Positions 1-12,792 of a DNA stretch of 64,000 nucleotides are shown in pieces. This DNA is from Membranipora membranacea (Eukaryota; Bryozoa; Gymnolaemata; Cheilostomatida; Membraniporidae): positions 11,038,001-11,102,000 of the forward strand of contig OU612068.1 in assembly GCA_914767715.1 (NCBI GenBank), read 5' to 3'. The notes under the pieces were generated by a model. It ran no database searches, was not told where the DNA came from, and worked only from the letters and a program-made list of their open reading frames with translations. Both the position numbers and the translations under genes were made by a program. Position 1 is the stretch's first letter. Each line of letters opens with the position of its first letter.

Positions 1-3000
1 CTCTGATTAACTGAGGGGTAATTACGCTGACTTGAAATTTACAAAAATATACCAAGGGAGGGTATAACGCTTTTTTTTCGCTCCGGTCAAAAAATAGATT
101 TGCTTCTAACCTACTTCATGAGGAGGAGCAACTCCTGCTTGTCTCAAATCTGAAATCCGTTTGGCTCTGCGGCTTCTTGTTCTCTGTCAGCGTCCGTTTT
201 AATGACGCTCACTTTTGCTATAAAAAAACATGCCAAACGGCAGCATCAAAAAATTAAATCCCTCTTCGATTCTTATCAAACTCCAACCAGTTCAAGCCCT
301 TATTGGCCTCATTCAAAACGCAGAATATTGGAATCCTCTGATTAACTGAGGGGTAATTACGCTGACTTGAAATTTACAAAAATATACCAAGGGAGGGTAT
401 CACGCTTTTTTTTCGCTCCGGTCAAAAAATAGATTTGCTTCTAACCTACTTCATGAGGAGGAGCAACTCCTGCTTGTCTCAAATCTGAAATCCGTTTGGC
501 TCTGCGGCTTCTTGTTCTCTGTCAGCGTCCGTTTTAATGACGCTCACTTTTGCTATAAAAAAACATGCCAAACGGCAGCATCAAAAAATTAAATCCCTCT
601 TCGATTCTTATCAAACTCCAACCAGTTCAAGCCCTTATTGGCCTCATTCAAAACGCAGAATATTGGAATCCTCTGATTAACTGAGGGGTAATTACGCTGA
701 CTTGAAATTTACAAAAATATACCAAGGGAGGGTATCACGCTTTTTTTTCGCTCCGGTCAAAAAATAGATTTGCTTCTAACCTACTTCATGAGGAGGAGCA
801 ACTCCTGCTTGTCTCAAATCTGAAATCCGTTTGGCTCTGCGGCTTCTTGTTCTCTGTCAGCGTCCGTTTTAATGACGCTCACTTTTGCTATAAAAAAACA
901 TGCCAAACGGCAGCATCAAAAAATTAAATCCCTCTTCGATTCTTATCAAACTCCAACCAGTTCAAGCCCTTATTGGCCTCATTCAAAACGCAGAATATTG
1001 GAATCCTCTGATTAACTGAGGGGTAATTACGCTGACTTGAAATTTACAAAAATATACCAAGGGAGGGTATCACGCTTTTTTTTCGCTCCGGTCAAAAAAT
1101 AGATTTGCTTCTAACCTACTTCATGAGGAGGAGCAACTCCTGCTTGTCTCAAATCTGAAATCCGTTTGGCTCTGCGGCTTCTTGTTCTCTGTCAGCGTCC
1201 GTTTTAATGACGCTCACTTTTGCTATAAAAAAACATGCCAAACGGCAGCATCAAAAAATTAAATCCCTCTTCGATTCTTATCAAACTCCAACCAGTTCAA
1301 GCCCTTATTGGCCTCATTCAAAACGCATAATATTGGAATCCTCTGATTAACTGAGGGGTAATTACGCTGACTTAAAATTTACAAAAATATACCAAGGGAG
1401 GGTATCACGCTTTTTTTTCGCTCCGGTCAAAAAATAGATTTGCTTCTAACCTACTTCATGAGGAGGAGCAACTCCTGCTTGTCTCAAATCTGAAATCCGT
1501 TTGGCTCTGCGGCTTCTTGTTCTCTGTCAGCGTCCGTTTTAATGACGCTCACTTTTGCTATAAAAAAACATGCCAAACGGCAGCATCAAAAAATTAAATC
1601 CCTCTTCGATTCTTATCAAACTCCAACCTGTTCAAGCCCTTATTGGCCTCATTCAAAACGCAGAATATTGGAATCCTCTGATTAACTGAGGGGTAATTAC
1701 GCTGACTTGAAATTTACAAAAATATACCAAGGGAGGGTATCACGCTTTTTTTTCGCTCCGGTCAAAAAATAGATTTGCTTCTAACCTACTTCATGAGGAG
1801 GAGCAACTCCTGCTTGTCTCAAATCTGAAATCCGTTTGGCTCTGCGGCTTCTTGTTCTCTGTCAGCGTCCGTTTTAATGACGCTCACTTTTGCTATAAAA
1901 AAACATGCCAAACGGCAGCATCAAAAAATTAAATCCCTCTTCGATTCTTATCAAACTCCAACCAGTTCAAGCCCTTATTGGCCTCATTCAAAACGCAGAA
2001 TATTGGAATCCTCTGATTAACTGAGGGGTAATTACGCTGACTTGAAATTTACAAAAATATACCAAGGGAGGGTATAACGCTTTTTTTTCGCTCCGGTCAA
2101 AAAATAGATTTGCTTCTAACCTACTTCATGAGGAGGAGCAACTCCTGCTTGTCTCAAATCTGAAATCCGTTTGGCTCTGCGGCTTCTTGTTCTCTGTCAG
2201 CGTCCGTTTTAATGACGCTCACTTTTGCTATAAAAAAACATGCCAAACGGCAGCATCAAAAAATTAAATCCCTCTTCGATTCTTATCAAACTCCAACCAG
2301 TTCAAGCCCTTATTGGCCTCATTCAAAACGCAGAATATTGGAATCCTCTGATTAACTGAGGGGTAATTACGCTGACTTGAAATTTACAAAAATATACCAA
2401 GGGAGGGTATCACGCTTTTTTTTCGCTCCGGTCAAAAAATAGATTTGCTTCTAACCTACTTCATGAGGAGGAGCAACTCCTGCTTGTCTCAAATCTGAAA
2501 TCCGTTTGGCTCTGCGGCTTCTTGTTCTCTGTCAGCGTCCGTTTTAATGACGCTCACTTTTGCTATAAAAAAACATGCCAAACGGCAGCATCAAAAAATT
2601 AAATCCCTCTTCGATTCTTATCAAACTCCAACCAGTTCAAGCCCTTATTGGCCTCATTCAAAACGCAGAATATTGGAATCCTCTGATTAACTGAGGGGTA
2701 ATTACGCTGACTTGAAATTTACAAAAATATACCAAGGGAGGGTATCACGCTTTTTTTTCGCTCCGGTCAAAAAATAGATTTGCTTCTAACCTACTTCATG
2801 AGGAGGAGCAACTCCTGCTTGTCTCAAATCTGAAATCCGTTTGGCTCTGCGGCTTCTTGTTCTCTGTCAGCGTCCGTTTTAATGACGCTCACTTTTGCTA
2901 TAAAAAAACATGCCAAACGGCAGCATCAAAAAATTAAATCCCTCTTCGATTCTTATCAAACTCCAACCAGTTCAAGCCCTTATTGGCCTCATTCAAAACG

Positions 3001-4987
3001 CAGAATATTGGAATCCTCTGATTAACTGAGGGGTAATTACGCTGACTTGAAATTTACAAAAATATACCAAGGGAGGGTATCACGCTTTTTTTTCGCTCCG
3101 GTCAAAAAATAGATTTGCTTCTAACCTACTTCATGAGGAGGAGCAACTCCTGCTTGTCTCAAATCTGAAATCCGTTTGGCTCTGCGGCTTCTTGTTCTCT
3201 GTCAGCGTCCGTTTTAATGACGCTCACTTTTGCTATAAAAAAACATGCCAAACGGCAGCATCAAAAAATTAAATCCCTCTTCGATTCTTATCAAACTCCA
3301 ACCAGTTCAAGCCCTTATTGGCCTCATTCAAAACGCAGAATATTGGAATCCTCTGATTAACTGAGGGGTAATTACGCTGACTTGAAATTTACAAAAATAT
3401 ACCAAGGGAGGGTATAACGCTTTTTTTTCGCTCCGGTCAAAAAATAGATTTGCTTCTAACCTACTTCATGAGGAGGAGCAACTCCTGCTTGTCTCAAATC
3501 TGAAATCCGTTTGGCTCTGCGGCTTCTTGTTCTCTGTCAGCGTCCGTTTTAATGACGCTCACTTTTGCTATAAAAAAACATGCCAAACGGCAGCATCAAA
3601 AAATTAAATCCCTCTTCGATTCTTATCAAACTCCAACCAGTTCAAGCCCTTATTGGCCTCATTCAAAACGCAGAATATTGGAATCCTCTGATTAACTGAG
3701 GGGTAATTACGCTGACTTGAAATTTACAAAAATATACCAAGGGAGGGTATCACGCTTTTTTTTCGCTCCGGTCAAAAAATAGATTTGCTTCTAACCTACT
3801 TCATGAGGAGGAGCAACTCCTGCTTGTCTCAAATCTGAAATCCGTTTGGCTCTGCGGCTTCTTGTTCTCTGTCAGCGTCCGTTTTAATGACGCTCACTTT
3901 TGCTATAAAAAAACATGCCAAACGGCAGCATCAAAAAATTAAATCCCTCTTCGATTCTTATCAAACTCCAACCAGTTCAAGCCCTTATTGGCCTCATTCA
4001 AAACGCAGAATATTGGAATCCTCTGATTAACTGAGGGGTAATTACGCTGACTTGAAATTTACAAAAATATACCAAGGGAGGGTATCACGCTTTTTTTTCG
4101 CTCCGGTCAAAAAATAGATTTGCTTCTAACCTACTTCATGAGGAGGAGCAACTCCTGCTTGTCTCAAATCTGAAATCCGTTTGGCTCTGCGGCTTCTTGT
4201 TCTCTGTCAGCGTCCGTTTTAATGACGCTCACTTTTGCTATAAAAAAACATGCCAAACGGCAGCATCAAAAAATTAAATCCCTCTTCGATTCTTATCAAA
4301 CTCCAACCAGTTCAAGCCCTTATTGGCCTCATTCAAAACGCAGAATATTGGAATCCTCTGATTAACTGAGGGGTAATTACGCTGACTTGAAATTTACAAA
4401 AATATACCAAGGGAGGGTATCACGCTTTTTTTTCGCTCCGGTCAAAAAATAGATTTGCTTCTAACCTACTTCATGAGGAGGAGCAACTCCTGCTTGTCTC
4501 AAATCTGAAATCCGTTTGGCTCTGCGGCTTCTTGTTCTCTGTCAGCGTCCGTTTTAATGACGCTCACTTTTGCTATAAAAAAACATGCCAAACGGCAGCA
4601 TCAAAAAATTAAATCCCTCTTCGATTCTTATCAAACTCCAACCAGTTCAAGCCCTTATTGGCCTCATTCAAAACGCAGAATATTGGAATCCTCTGATTAA
4701 CTGAGGGGTAATTACGCTGACTTGAAATTTACAAAAATATACCAAGGGAGGGTATCACGCTTTTTTTTCGCTCCGGTCAAAAAATAGATTTGCTTCTAAC
4801 CTACTTCATGAGGAGGAGCAACTCCTGCTTGTCTCAAATCTGAAATCCGTTTGGCTCTGCGGCTTCTTGTTCTCTGTCAGCGTCCGTTTTAATGACGCTC
4901 ACTTTTGCTATAAAAAAACATGCCAAACGGCAGCATCAAAAAATTAAATCCCTCTTCGATTCTTATCAAACTCCAACCAGTTCAAGC
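1..4987. repeat. 335-bp satellite array, about 14.9 units
   Basis: A head-to-tail array with monomers starting at 1, 336, 671 and every 335 bp to 4691. The last unit is cut at about 4987, where sequence changes abruptly to single-copy DNA. Units are almost identical. The only variants I saw are an A for C in 'ggtatAacgc' in units 1, 7 and 11, and isolated changes near 1328, 1374 and 1629. This uniformity implies recent homogenisation or amplification. The array runs off the left edge, so its true length is unknown. No long reading frame exists in the monomer. It could be ordinary satellite DNA or a repeated small-RNA gene (see the 219-413 entry). Confidence 0.98.
219..413 (+). ncRNA. Candidate Pol III unit inside the satellite monomer (speculative)
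   Basis: Each monomer carries, in order, TATAAAA (219-225), an A-box-like TGCCAAACGG (231-240), a B-box-like core TTCGATTC (265-272), a small stem ATACC/GGTAT (384-388 and 396-400), and a run of eight T (406-413). TATA, box A, box B, then a stem-loop before oligo-T is how some Pol III genes are laid out, and would give an RNA of about 160 nt. The boxes are degenerate, their spacing (about 25 nt) is shorter than in tRNA genes, and the RNA matches no family I know. The A/C variant next to GGTAT would add one base pair to the stem. This may be coincidence in AT-rich satellite DNA. Confidence 0.18.
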
Positions 4988-7121
4988 TTTTAGAGTTAAT
5001 TCATCTCTGATACAACCAGTATCTGTTATCAGTTGTGTGGTTTTGACTCCGCCCCTGTATTTATAGTCTCAATGAAATTGGAAATGATATACTATTGTTA
5101 ATTAACATGTTATTGATTCATATTGTTGGGAGTCCAAATACACCTGATAATATATTGACCTTAGTGCTTTTCAACTGCTCACAGCCTAATTTGTTATCAA
5201 TTAGCCTATACTTACATGTACCTATTTTATTTTGGAGGATGGGTGCAACAAGTTGACCTTGATTAATTACAGGTGTATTACCATTGGTGTACAATTTTAT
5301 GCAACACGCTGATTGGTTCATGCTTTAAGCCGCTTCACCTATGAATTATTGTATGCTTACTCTTGATAACCAAAGAGTTATTATTAGAACTCTATCATTA
5401 AGGTTGACAGTTCTTTGTGTACATTGGCGTTTCAAGGACCCCACATGGAAGTAAGGAATATTAACCTATTTATTGACTGTAGATGTTGACATATATGCTT
5501 CAAATACTTGATCATGATAACATTTTACACCAAATCACAAGTCTGAGTGTGAGACCAATGAGCTTAACCTAGTCATTGGTGAGACCAAGGACTTAGAGAC
5601 AGTAGCATGAGAATCAATGTGAAAATGGTTTTTTTCAACGTTTTGATTATAGTATTGCTACAAAAGCATGTTTGTCTCTAACTCCATGGTGAGACAAACA
5701 TGCTTTTGTAGCCATACTATCATCATAATGTCGAAAAAAACCATTTTCACATTGCTTCTCATGCTATTGTTCTGGTTGTCACACTTTATCAGGGAGTTAG
5801 AGACTTTAACTCCAACTCCAGTCCTTGTTTTGATGTATAGCTTAGTAACCTGGACTTATCATCAGTCTCCTCTTTTTCCACCCTGACCTGTTAGTTCTCA
5901 GCACGCGATATTTCTTACTTTTTGAAGCAGATTTTGTTCTTTTGCAACTTGAATAATTACAGTGTATGCAATTCTCTTTTATCATTGTATTTCTGAATTC
6001 TGTAAATTGATATTATAGACATGGAGCTTAAAACTGCCAATTTTATAAATGAATAAGATCCAGTGTCTCTCAATAAAGCTATTTATTTTTAGCGAAGATT
6101 GCAAATTGCATAGCATATGCAGGAAGCATTACAGTTTCACAGCTCCCCCCCCCCCAATGGCTGCAGCGTTGGTGGTTAACAGCTTTTCAGGTTTGTATTG
6201 TTGCCTTCCAAGCATAAGATCCTGGCTCGATTACTGGCTGGCGAACAGTACAATTGACAGTAAGTGCTAGGTCTTTCATGGTTTCCAAAGAGTTTTTATT
6301 GGGCTTCACCAAGTTCAACTTGATCGGATTATTGAATAACTACACGGAATAACAAGGTACCAACATGCTTCTCTCCTTGGTGTCCCACTCATTTATAACT
6401 TTTTGGTTAATTGACATTACCTTTTCATTCTCACCAATATCCATCCATCAATGTCTCCAATTACATACTGTAAATTTTCTAGTTAATATTCCTAAGTGAT
6501 AGCCAGATTTTGTTTCTTTGCTAGTTTTGATGGCTCTCTGCAGGTCACATGACTTGTCACAACATAATGTTATTTCAGTCTAATGAAAGTATTGGCTGTT
6601 TCTAAAAGCTTTTATAGTAGCGATAAGATAGCACAGGAAATTAATCTTGAGCTATTCTACTAACTTCATGAATTTCCTTTTGCAACATCAGTCTGTGGAA
6701 AGCTATAATAATACTTTAATTGAACGCCGAACCTCAGGAATTGAATTAGGATTTAGTGCTGCTTCGACATGGAAATTAACGGTAACGATAAGCTTATACA
6801 AACTTTATCTTATGGTGCATCTCGTGGAACACTTTGGCTTTTAGAATATCCAATCACATTAATCTATATTTTTAATAGATTTCAATGTAACTATAAATAT
6901 TGCTCAGGAGACAATCACAGAATGAATAGTGATCATGAATGACATATATGTGCATTTATTAGTAGACAGTAGAATATACAGTCAAAAATTAGTATTAATT
7001 TGACAGCAAAGTTTTGAGGTGACAGCAACAATTTCATTTTGATGCCTTAAAATTTTTAGCACAAAAAAATGAGAGGAGATAAATCATATACATTACCTTG
7101 GCTCTGCTCCGTTTCTTGTAG
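4988..7121. other. Non-coding stretch right of the satellite
   Basis: No convincing gene is visible. Short frames here have no splice context or recognisable content. It holds the palindrome at 5600-5775 and a poly-C run near 6147-6156. Confidence 0.5.
5600..5775. repeat. Imperfect palindrome with about 85-bp arms
   Basis: The left arm (about 5600-5683, from 'agtagcatgagaa' to 'aagcatgtttgtctc') is repeated in reverse complement at about 5688-5775. The spacer is only a few bases ('taactccatggt'). A few mismatches and small indels separate the arms. It can fold into one long hairpin and is probably a foldback MITE; no clear target duplication was seen. Confidence 0.85.
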
Positions 7122-7225
7122 TGCTTCGCCCACCCAGCACCCGGGTCTTGGGACACTCAATGCCTCACGTTGGACTCTTATGCAGCACAGCCTGAACATA
7201 TTGCGCACCATGAGCAACTTGTCAG
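7122..7225 (+). CDS. Candidate internal coding exon, unknown gene
   Basis: A GC-richer island in AT-rich DNA. It is preceded by a good acceptor (pyrimidine tract, then 'cttgtag') and followed by 'cag|gtatca'. One frame is open across all 104 bp, beginning CFAHPAPGSWDTQC. I do not recognise the protein and found no partner exon. The opposite strand is also open from an ATG at 7211 to a 'CAAG|gtaatg' donor at 7096, so the strand is not certain. It could be an exon of a gene I cannot assemble, or part of an old repeat. Confidence 0.3.
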
Positions 7226-8096
7226 GTATCATTATTTAAAAATCTTTGTGATAATAGGTTGAAATCAGAGCTGTTTTTTTTCTCGTTGACAACCTGGTAC
7301 TAAGTGCAGTAAATACTAGCACAAAGGTGCAAAAATATGGGTAATACTGTACTCATAAACATTTATAATAGATAGAATATCACGTTCTTGTTTCTAGCGG
7401 TTAGATTAGGAAATCTCAAGATATCCTCTTTGTAGGATTTACACGTTTCTTTCTAGGGGTTACTCAGTTCGCCTGTTATTTCTCCTAGTAGTATAGAGGG
7501 GAGGTAACCTTCTTGCAGGATATACACAATATACTGAACCGATTTTAAGATCAACTCAATGTGGACACTGCATGCAAATCACCACTGAGCGTGAATTAAT
7601 TCATATCTGTTTCACAAGTTGTCTTTCCCTTTTATAATGCAAGATAACTCCTCACTTTACTGGATCACAGTGAAATTATAATAGAGAAGAGATAATAAAG
7701 CTTTGAATTGAAAAGTCAAGGATTAAATTTGTATGCCAAATTTTACCCATTTAATTATGTAGTAACTGTGATACATCAAATTTTATCAGAGCACCCTATA
7801 TTCACATTTTATTTTCAGAGAATGAGACGAGTACAAAACACGCATTCATACAAGTCAATCAGCAAATAGAGTTAATTTTTTGTAAAAAAGAGCAGCAGCA
7901 AAGAGAAAATAAATAAGTTAGGTTAATGCGATATCAGTGTCAAAACCAAACAATCTATCAATTGTATCGATAGATTGGTAATAAAGTGTGTAATGACTTG
8001 AGTGAACATTTGGTAGAGCATGGTTCGGGGTTTACCAATCCAGTAGATCATCTGACATTTCCACCTCTCTGTACTAGGTCAAGGTTGCTTTGATAG

Positions 8097-8987
8097 GCAG
8101 ACCAGACTGAAATCAGCTCTGTCACTTTTATTTCCTTCTTAAGTGACTTTCTTAAAAACCGAAAACAATATGTAACTGTTGGTGAAAAGAATTCCGATGT
8201 CTTAAAGTGTGACATAGGCTGCCCACAAGGATGTGTACTTTCACCAGTGCTTTTTTCTCTATATACCAACTTTATTAGGGCTACTCAGCCAAATGTTCAA
8301 TTGCTGAAGTACGCCGATGATATGGCACTAATAGGTCTGCTTATTTTTCAGAAAGAGGATTCCAATTTTTGTTTTAACGCTGAAGATACTTTTTTAAACC
8401 AACGCAAGTCTGTGAATCTTTTGATCAATGCTAGCAAAACCAAAGAGATGGTGGTGAGCTTTAGTAGATCGTACGGTATATATGACTATCTTTTTATTGA
8501 CAACAATGTGATAGAAAAAGTGGAGGATTTTAAATATTTAGGTACTTTTTTTAGCTGTGATTTAAAATGGCACTCAAATACGGACTATATTTATAGAAAG
8601 CTGCGTCAACGATTTTATGCTTTTTCTAAGTTCAAACATTTTAAACCTACCTCCAAACAGAAACAGCATTTTATAGAAAGTCTAATCTCTCCTGTTCTAG
8701 CATATAACATTGAAATATGGTTCAGATCAGCCACTGAGGGTGAAAGAACTAAGCTCCTCAAGCTCTTTAGCAGAAATAAGTTTTATCTTGATATACCGAT
8801 GTTCATCAGTGAAAGAATGGACAAATTAGCTGCCAGTTTTGTTTCAGATCAAAATCATATCCTTAATAGCTGTTACAGCAAGTCTCGGAAATATTTTTCT
8901 ATGCCTAGAGTGCATACTAAACGTTTTTTACACGGTTTTATACCCCAGAGTATTCAAGTTTTAAACAAAATATGTATGACCATATGA
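8097..8987 (+). mobile_element. 5'-truncated LINE, reverse transcriptase fragment
   Basis: One open frame encodes the C-terminal half of a non-LTR reverse transcriptase. Visible motifs are the GCPQGCVLSP turn near 8217-8246 and the catalytic Y-A-D-D box at 8310-8321, followed by the KTKEM and 'FKYLG' blocks typical of LINE thumb regions. The frame stops at 8987, and an upstream TAG at about 8094 closes it, so fingers, endonuclease and ORF1 are absent. Trailing sequence to about 9060 may be the 3' UTR. The motif order fits the Jockey/CR1/L2-like group but I cannot assign a clade. The catalytic box is intact, yet the copy is dead by 5' truncation. Confidence 0.9.
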
Positions 8988-10326
8988 CAGAGCTTTTCAG
9001 TCAACACATTGTAATTTATCTTTGACAAAATTGCCAAATAAACTGAATCTGGTGATTGAGTGAGTCGTCGTCATAGTAGATTGAGTTTATAACTAACACA
9101 GCGCCGCAAACTGCACACTTGAGTCGACTGAAATGACAGAATAACATTTTGTTGCTTTGATTGATCTAGATTATTGTTTGCCAAACATATTGTGGAAAAG
9201 GGCATATTTGGAGCAGGTTTGACTTGGAAGACAGCAAAATATTTCTCGGTCAAATTTGGATTACAAGGTAAAATTTGGCACTGGTTACTTGGTAAATAAT
9301 GAGAATAGATTTATGCGCCTCATGTTTTATGCGTTTCGAGTGGTTGGGACAAGGGCAGGGTTGGTACCTTATCACCCTCAAGGGAAAGTTCATTTCAAAT
9401 GATTGTCAAATAGGCTATCTAGAATCTGTAAACTGCAGCTTCTTTGTGGGTAGGACTGATGTTTAGTATCACAATTTATACCAGATCCTTTGCTGTGATA
9501 CGGTTGTGCAGCATGGCTCGGAAATTCCCTAATTCGGTTGTGCAGCATGGCTCGGAAATTCCCTAATATGCTAATATATTCATGTACATGAGCTATAAAT
9601 GCGATACAAATGGCCACGATTTTTAATGCAGAAAAAAATTATTGAAATACTCTTAGAAGGGGTAATGCACACTTGAACACGCTGTGTGACAGTGATTGAC
9701 AGGACACTAATGTGTAACAGTATTTCCAGACAGCAAGGCTACAATGAGGCATAAAATAATGACCAATCAGGTCGCTGCAAGAAAAAGAAGGCTGCAGGTT
9801 GCCCACACCTATTGTAAATGGTAAGAAAAACACTACAGTCCTACAAGTCTGTCTGACCAAGCCATTGTCGTCCGATGTTTCGATGAGAATATCACCAAGA
9901 CACCTTTATCTATTGTGTCACATTCAAAGTAAAAAAAATAATAAGAAATTCCATATGAGCCTCAATGGCTTTTATTATTTTATATAGCGTTGGGAATTCT
10001 TCATAAGTCTTATATAAAAAGAAATTTGGAACAAATTTATAATCCAATCATAATAAAAAACTGTCAATTAAGTCCAGTTAAAATGGTTAATAATAACCAG
10101 AAGACCCTGGAGTGCTCAAAATAGTTCAGTACCTTAGTTTATATTCAAGATCAGTTCAAGATGGTCAACATATAAAACATATAATAGACATTATATAACC
10201 GTATGGCAGTTTGTGAATAACAAGGAGTTTATGATGTAATACTGCAGTCGTTGGTTCATCAAGGTCAAATATGTATTTAAACATTTTTTCAGAGGAGGGG
10301 TTTGCCATCCACTCATCTTTTTGCAG
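8988..10326. other. Intergenic stretch
   Basis: No gene found. Contains the possible LINE 3' end to about 9060 and the short tandem repeat at 9501-9567. Confidence 0.5.
9501..9567. repeat. 34-bp tandem repeat, two copies
   Basis: The unit beginning 'cggttgtgcagcatgg' occurs at 9501 and again at 9535 without visible change until the last bases. Confidence 0.95.
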
Positions 10327-10340
10327 GTAAATCACAAGGG

Positions 10341-12792
10341 ATGCAGGAGCTGAAAACTGGTTGGTCAAAAACGATTTCCACAGACATCGACCGCAAGCAA
10401 CAAAATGATGTTATGTTTTCTGCAAATGCTGAAAATATCCCAGAGGATAAACTTGAAAGTGAAATTGACAAAGCAGACGCTGATTTGGGGACTAAATTAC
10501 CAACTGATGAAAAGGAGCACAAAAAAGGTAAACTAAATCAAATGAAGAACTTTATCAGGGAACATAAGTTGGTGAGTATTTTAATTTATGTTAAAAGTCC
10601 CAATTTAGAAAGCGGTTTGAATTTAAATTCCATAACAAGCTAATTACAAAGTACTCCATTGCCATAAAAATACATAATATAAAAGTATATAGAGGTACCT
10701 AAGTAACAACTATATTGGAAACACTGCAATCTAATTCTTGAATTGGAAACAAAAGTAAAAGAAAACATCTTCGAGGTACAATCCATGAGAGCATTTTCTT
10801 TGAGCATCTGGATTTTTCTTACGCAGTTGGATCAAATGTGGTGCTGAATACAGAATGATGACATTAGTCTGAGCCGCAAGTGTTGGTTAGGCCAGAGATA
10901 TTGTTGTTCTCAGCCTATTTACAAAACTCGCAGGTCATGCTCATCCAACACTACAGAATCTTTTTTCAAAACCAGTTTGTTAAGATATTTTAGAAAGAAA
11001 AACCACTTTGTTAACTTTGTCTTTATCCAGATACCAGCGTTATTTGTGACTGGTACATTTGGATATGCAGGATATGCTGCCTATGCATCAATTATAGCTG
11101 ATTATGCTGCCTTCAAGCTGGAGATTCCTAAAGATGACTATGATTTAGGTAATCTATAATATTTGGTGGTGATCAGCAGTTAATCTTAATGTAAAAAATT
11201 CGTCATATTCTGGACTTGTGCAAAACTGATGCCGGCGTAACAGTAGACTATGGATAAAAAGTGTAAGCATGAACTCATTCCGAGTACAACACAGAGCTTT
11301 TACTATGGTCTCATTCTTCATTAAGGTGTTACCATACAATGGGTGGCAATACTTGTGTCTGGTTTGATCTACACTTTTCTTGCTAAGATGTTTACTCTGA
11401 GTTCTCTGGCTGTATTCACACTAGGAAATCTGGGACAGGCTACGGCTGCTTTTTCTATGCTCTTCCAACCGAATCTCAGTGAGTCAACTACTCACTAAAA
11501 ATCCTCTTAGGTCATAACTTCTTTCTCCATACAAAAGGTTTGAGAATAAGCTGAAACAGTGTATAGCAGAAAACTGGATAGCCTGAGAATTGGCTATATC
11601 TTAGGACAGTGAGGAGAAAAAGGATCTCATTCTAAGTCAAAATTTCTGAACACGGCCTCAATTTTCTTGGATTAGCAGAGCCTCAATACAGAGTGGAAAT
11701 GTTAACGTTATGTAAGGAATCTCATAGGCCAAATCTCTGCCATTTGTAATACTTCTGACTGGAACACTTTGCAGCGACCCTTGCTTATATCATGTTTGTG
11801 ATTCTACATATTATTATTATGCTATATTTCAGTGCAGTTTTATGTCTTAATGGCTATTAATGGAGCGTTCACCTCACTGATGTGGAATTCCACATTTCCC
11901 CCATGTGTAGATTTAGCCGGACTAAAATATGCTACTTTACACTACATGTTAGAGAGCGAGATTGAGGGGACTCTTCATCATACCCACATCTATATTAGCA
12001 GGTGCGTGTTTAGGCACTACATGTGAGTAAATCTATAGCTTCATGCAAACCAATTTTTTTATTTTTCATTAACAGGCTAAAATTTAAAACATATCAATAC
12101 TGTTATAGCGTTGATACTACTGTTCTAAATAGGTGCTCATGACTAATGCATGGTTATTACCAATGAGAACAGTTGATTGACGAGAAAATGTAGCATTTCA
12201 GGTGGTATTGACTAGCTCGTTTAGACAGGCTACCTTTGACGGATCTAAGATTAAACTGGGCCGGCATTTCATTATCATCACACCAATATCTCCTTCAATG
12301 TGGATCAAATCTGGTTTATTGAACTTACTTATCTTCGAATGACAGTGAAAGGGCAAGGTCAAACATTGTCTAGGTCAAACAACTAAAGAAATCCTTTACA
12401 GGAATGTACACATTATTAGTAGAACAGTTATGTTCCCTCTGCGGTGGCAGATTGGTATTGCAAAAGTCGTTTATTAGGGTGCAGTGCCTTTTGCAACATC
12501 ACTCCGACAGCACAGAAGGACCAACTTTGTTCTATAATGTGACAGCGTCCTCCTAATAAGTTCCTCAAATATCTCATTTATGAAAACTTTAGAAAATATT
12601 TTAAAAACTTCTTTTACAGCATATCTACAGGTTGAAGTAGACATCAATGCAGGATTATATCTGGCTATCGGCTTGTTTCTATGTTCAGTACTGATGGAGC
12701 TGCCTGCCTCAATTCGCAAAATGATATCACTCATCAAGAGAAAGTATGCCCATCTACGCTCACAGCATGAACTGAACATAACAACAGCCTAA
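10341..12792 (+). CDS. Unrecognised multi-pass membrane protein, about 5-6 exons
   Basis: Exons read from splice sites: 10341-10571 (ATG start, or an acceptor at 10326 if there is an upstream exon), 11031-11148, 11326-11478, 11833 to about 12001, possibly 12202-12313, and 12620-12792 (stop TAA). The first three junctions are phase-consistent. The junction into the 12202 exon is not: the best donor at 12001 gives phase 2 where phase 0 is needed, so that part is provisional. The first 77 residues are hydrophilic and acid-rich. Then come about four or five hydrophobic segments: LFVTGTFGYAGYAAYASII, VAILVSGLIYTFLAKMF, a segment ending AAFSMLF, FYVLMAINGAF, and LYLAIGLFLCSVL. A short basic tail ends LNITTA. 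The protein is probably an integral membrane protein; I know no family for it and give no function. Confidence 0.55.

Noticed and set aside
1-4987. Regular repeats that could suggest a CRISPR array
   Set aside because: The whole 335-bp unit is identical, with no variable spacers, in eukaryotic DNA.
8048-8269. Minus-strand open frame over the LINE
   Set aside because: Shadow of the plus-strand reverse transcriptase, which has the catalytic motifs.
12474-12779. 101-codon minus-strand frame
   Set aside because: Antisense to the last exon of the membrane-protein gene, which has a good acceptor and stop on the plus strand.
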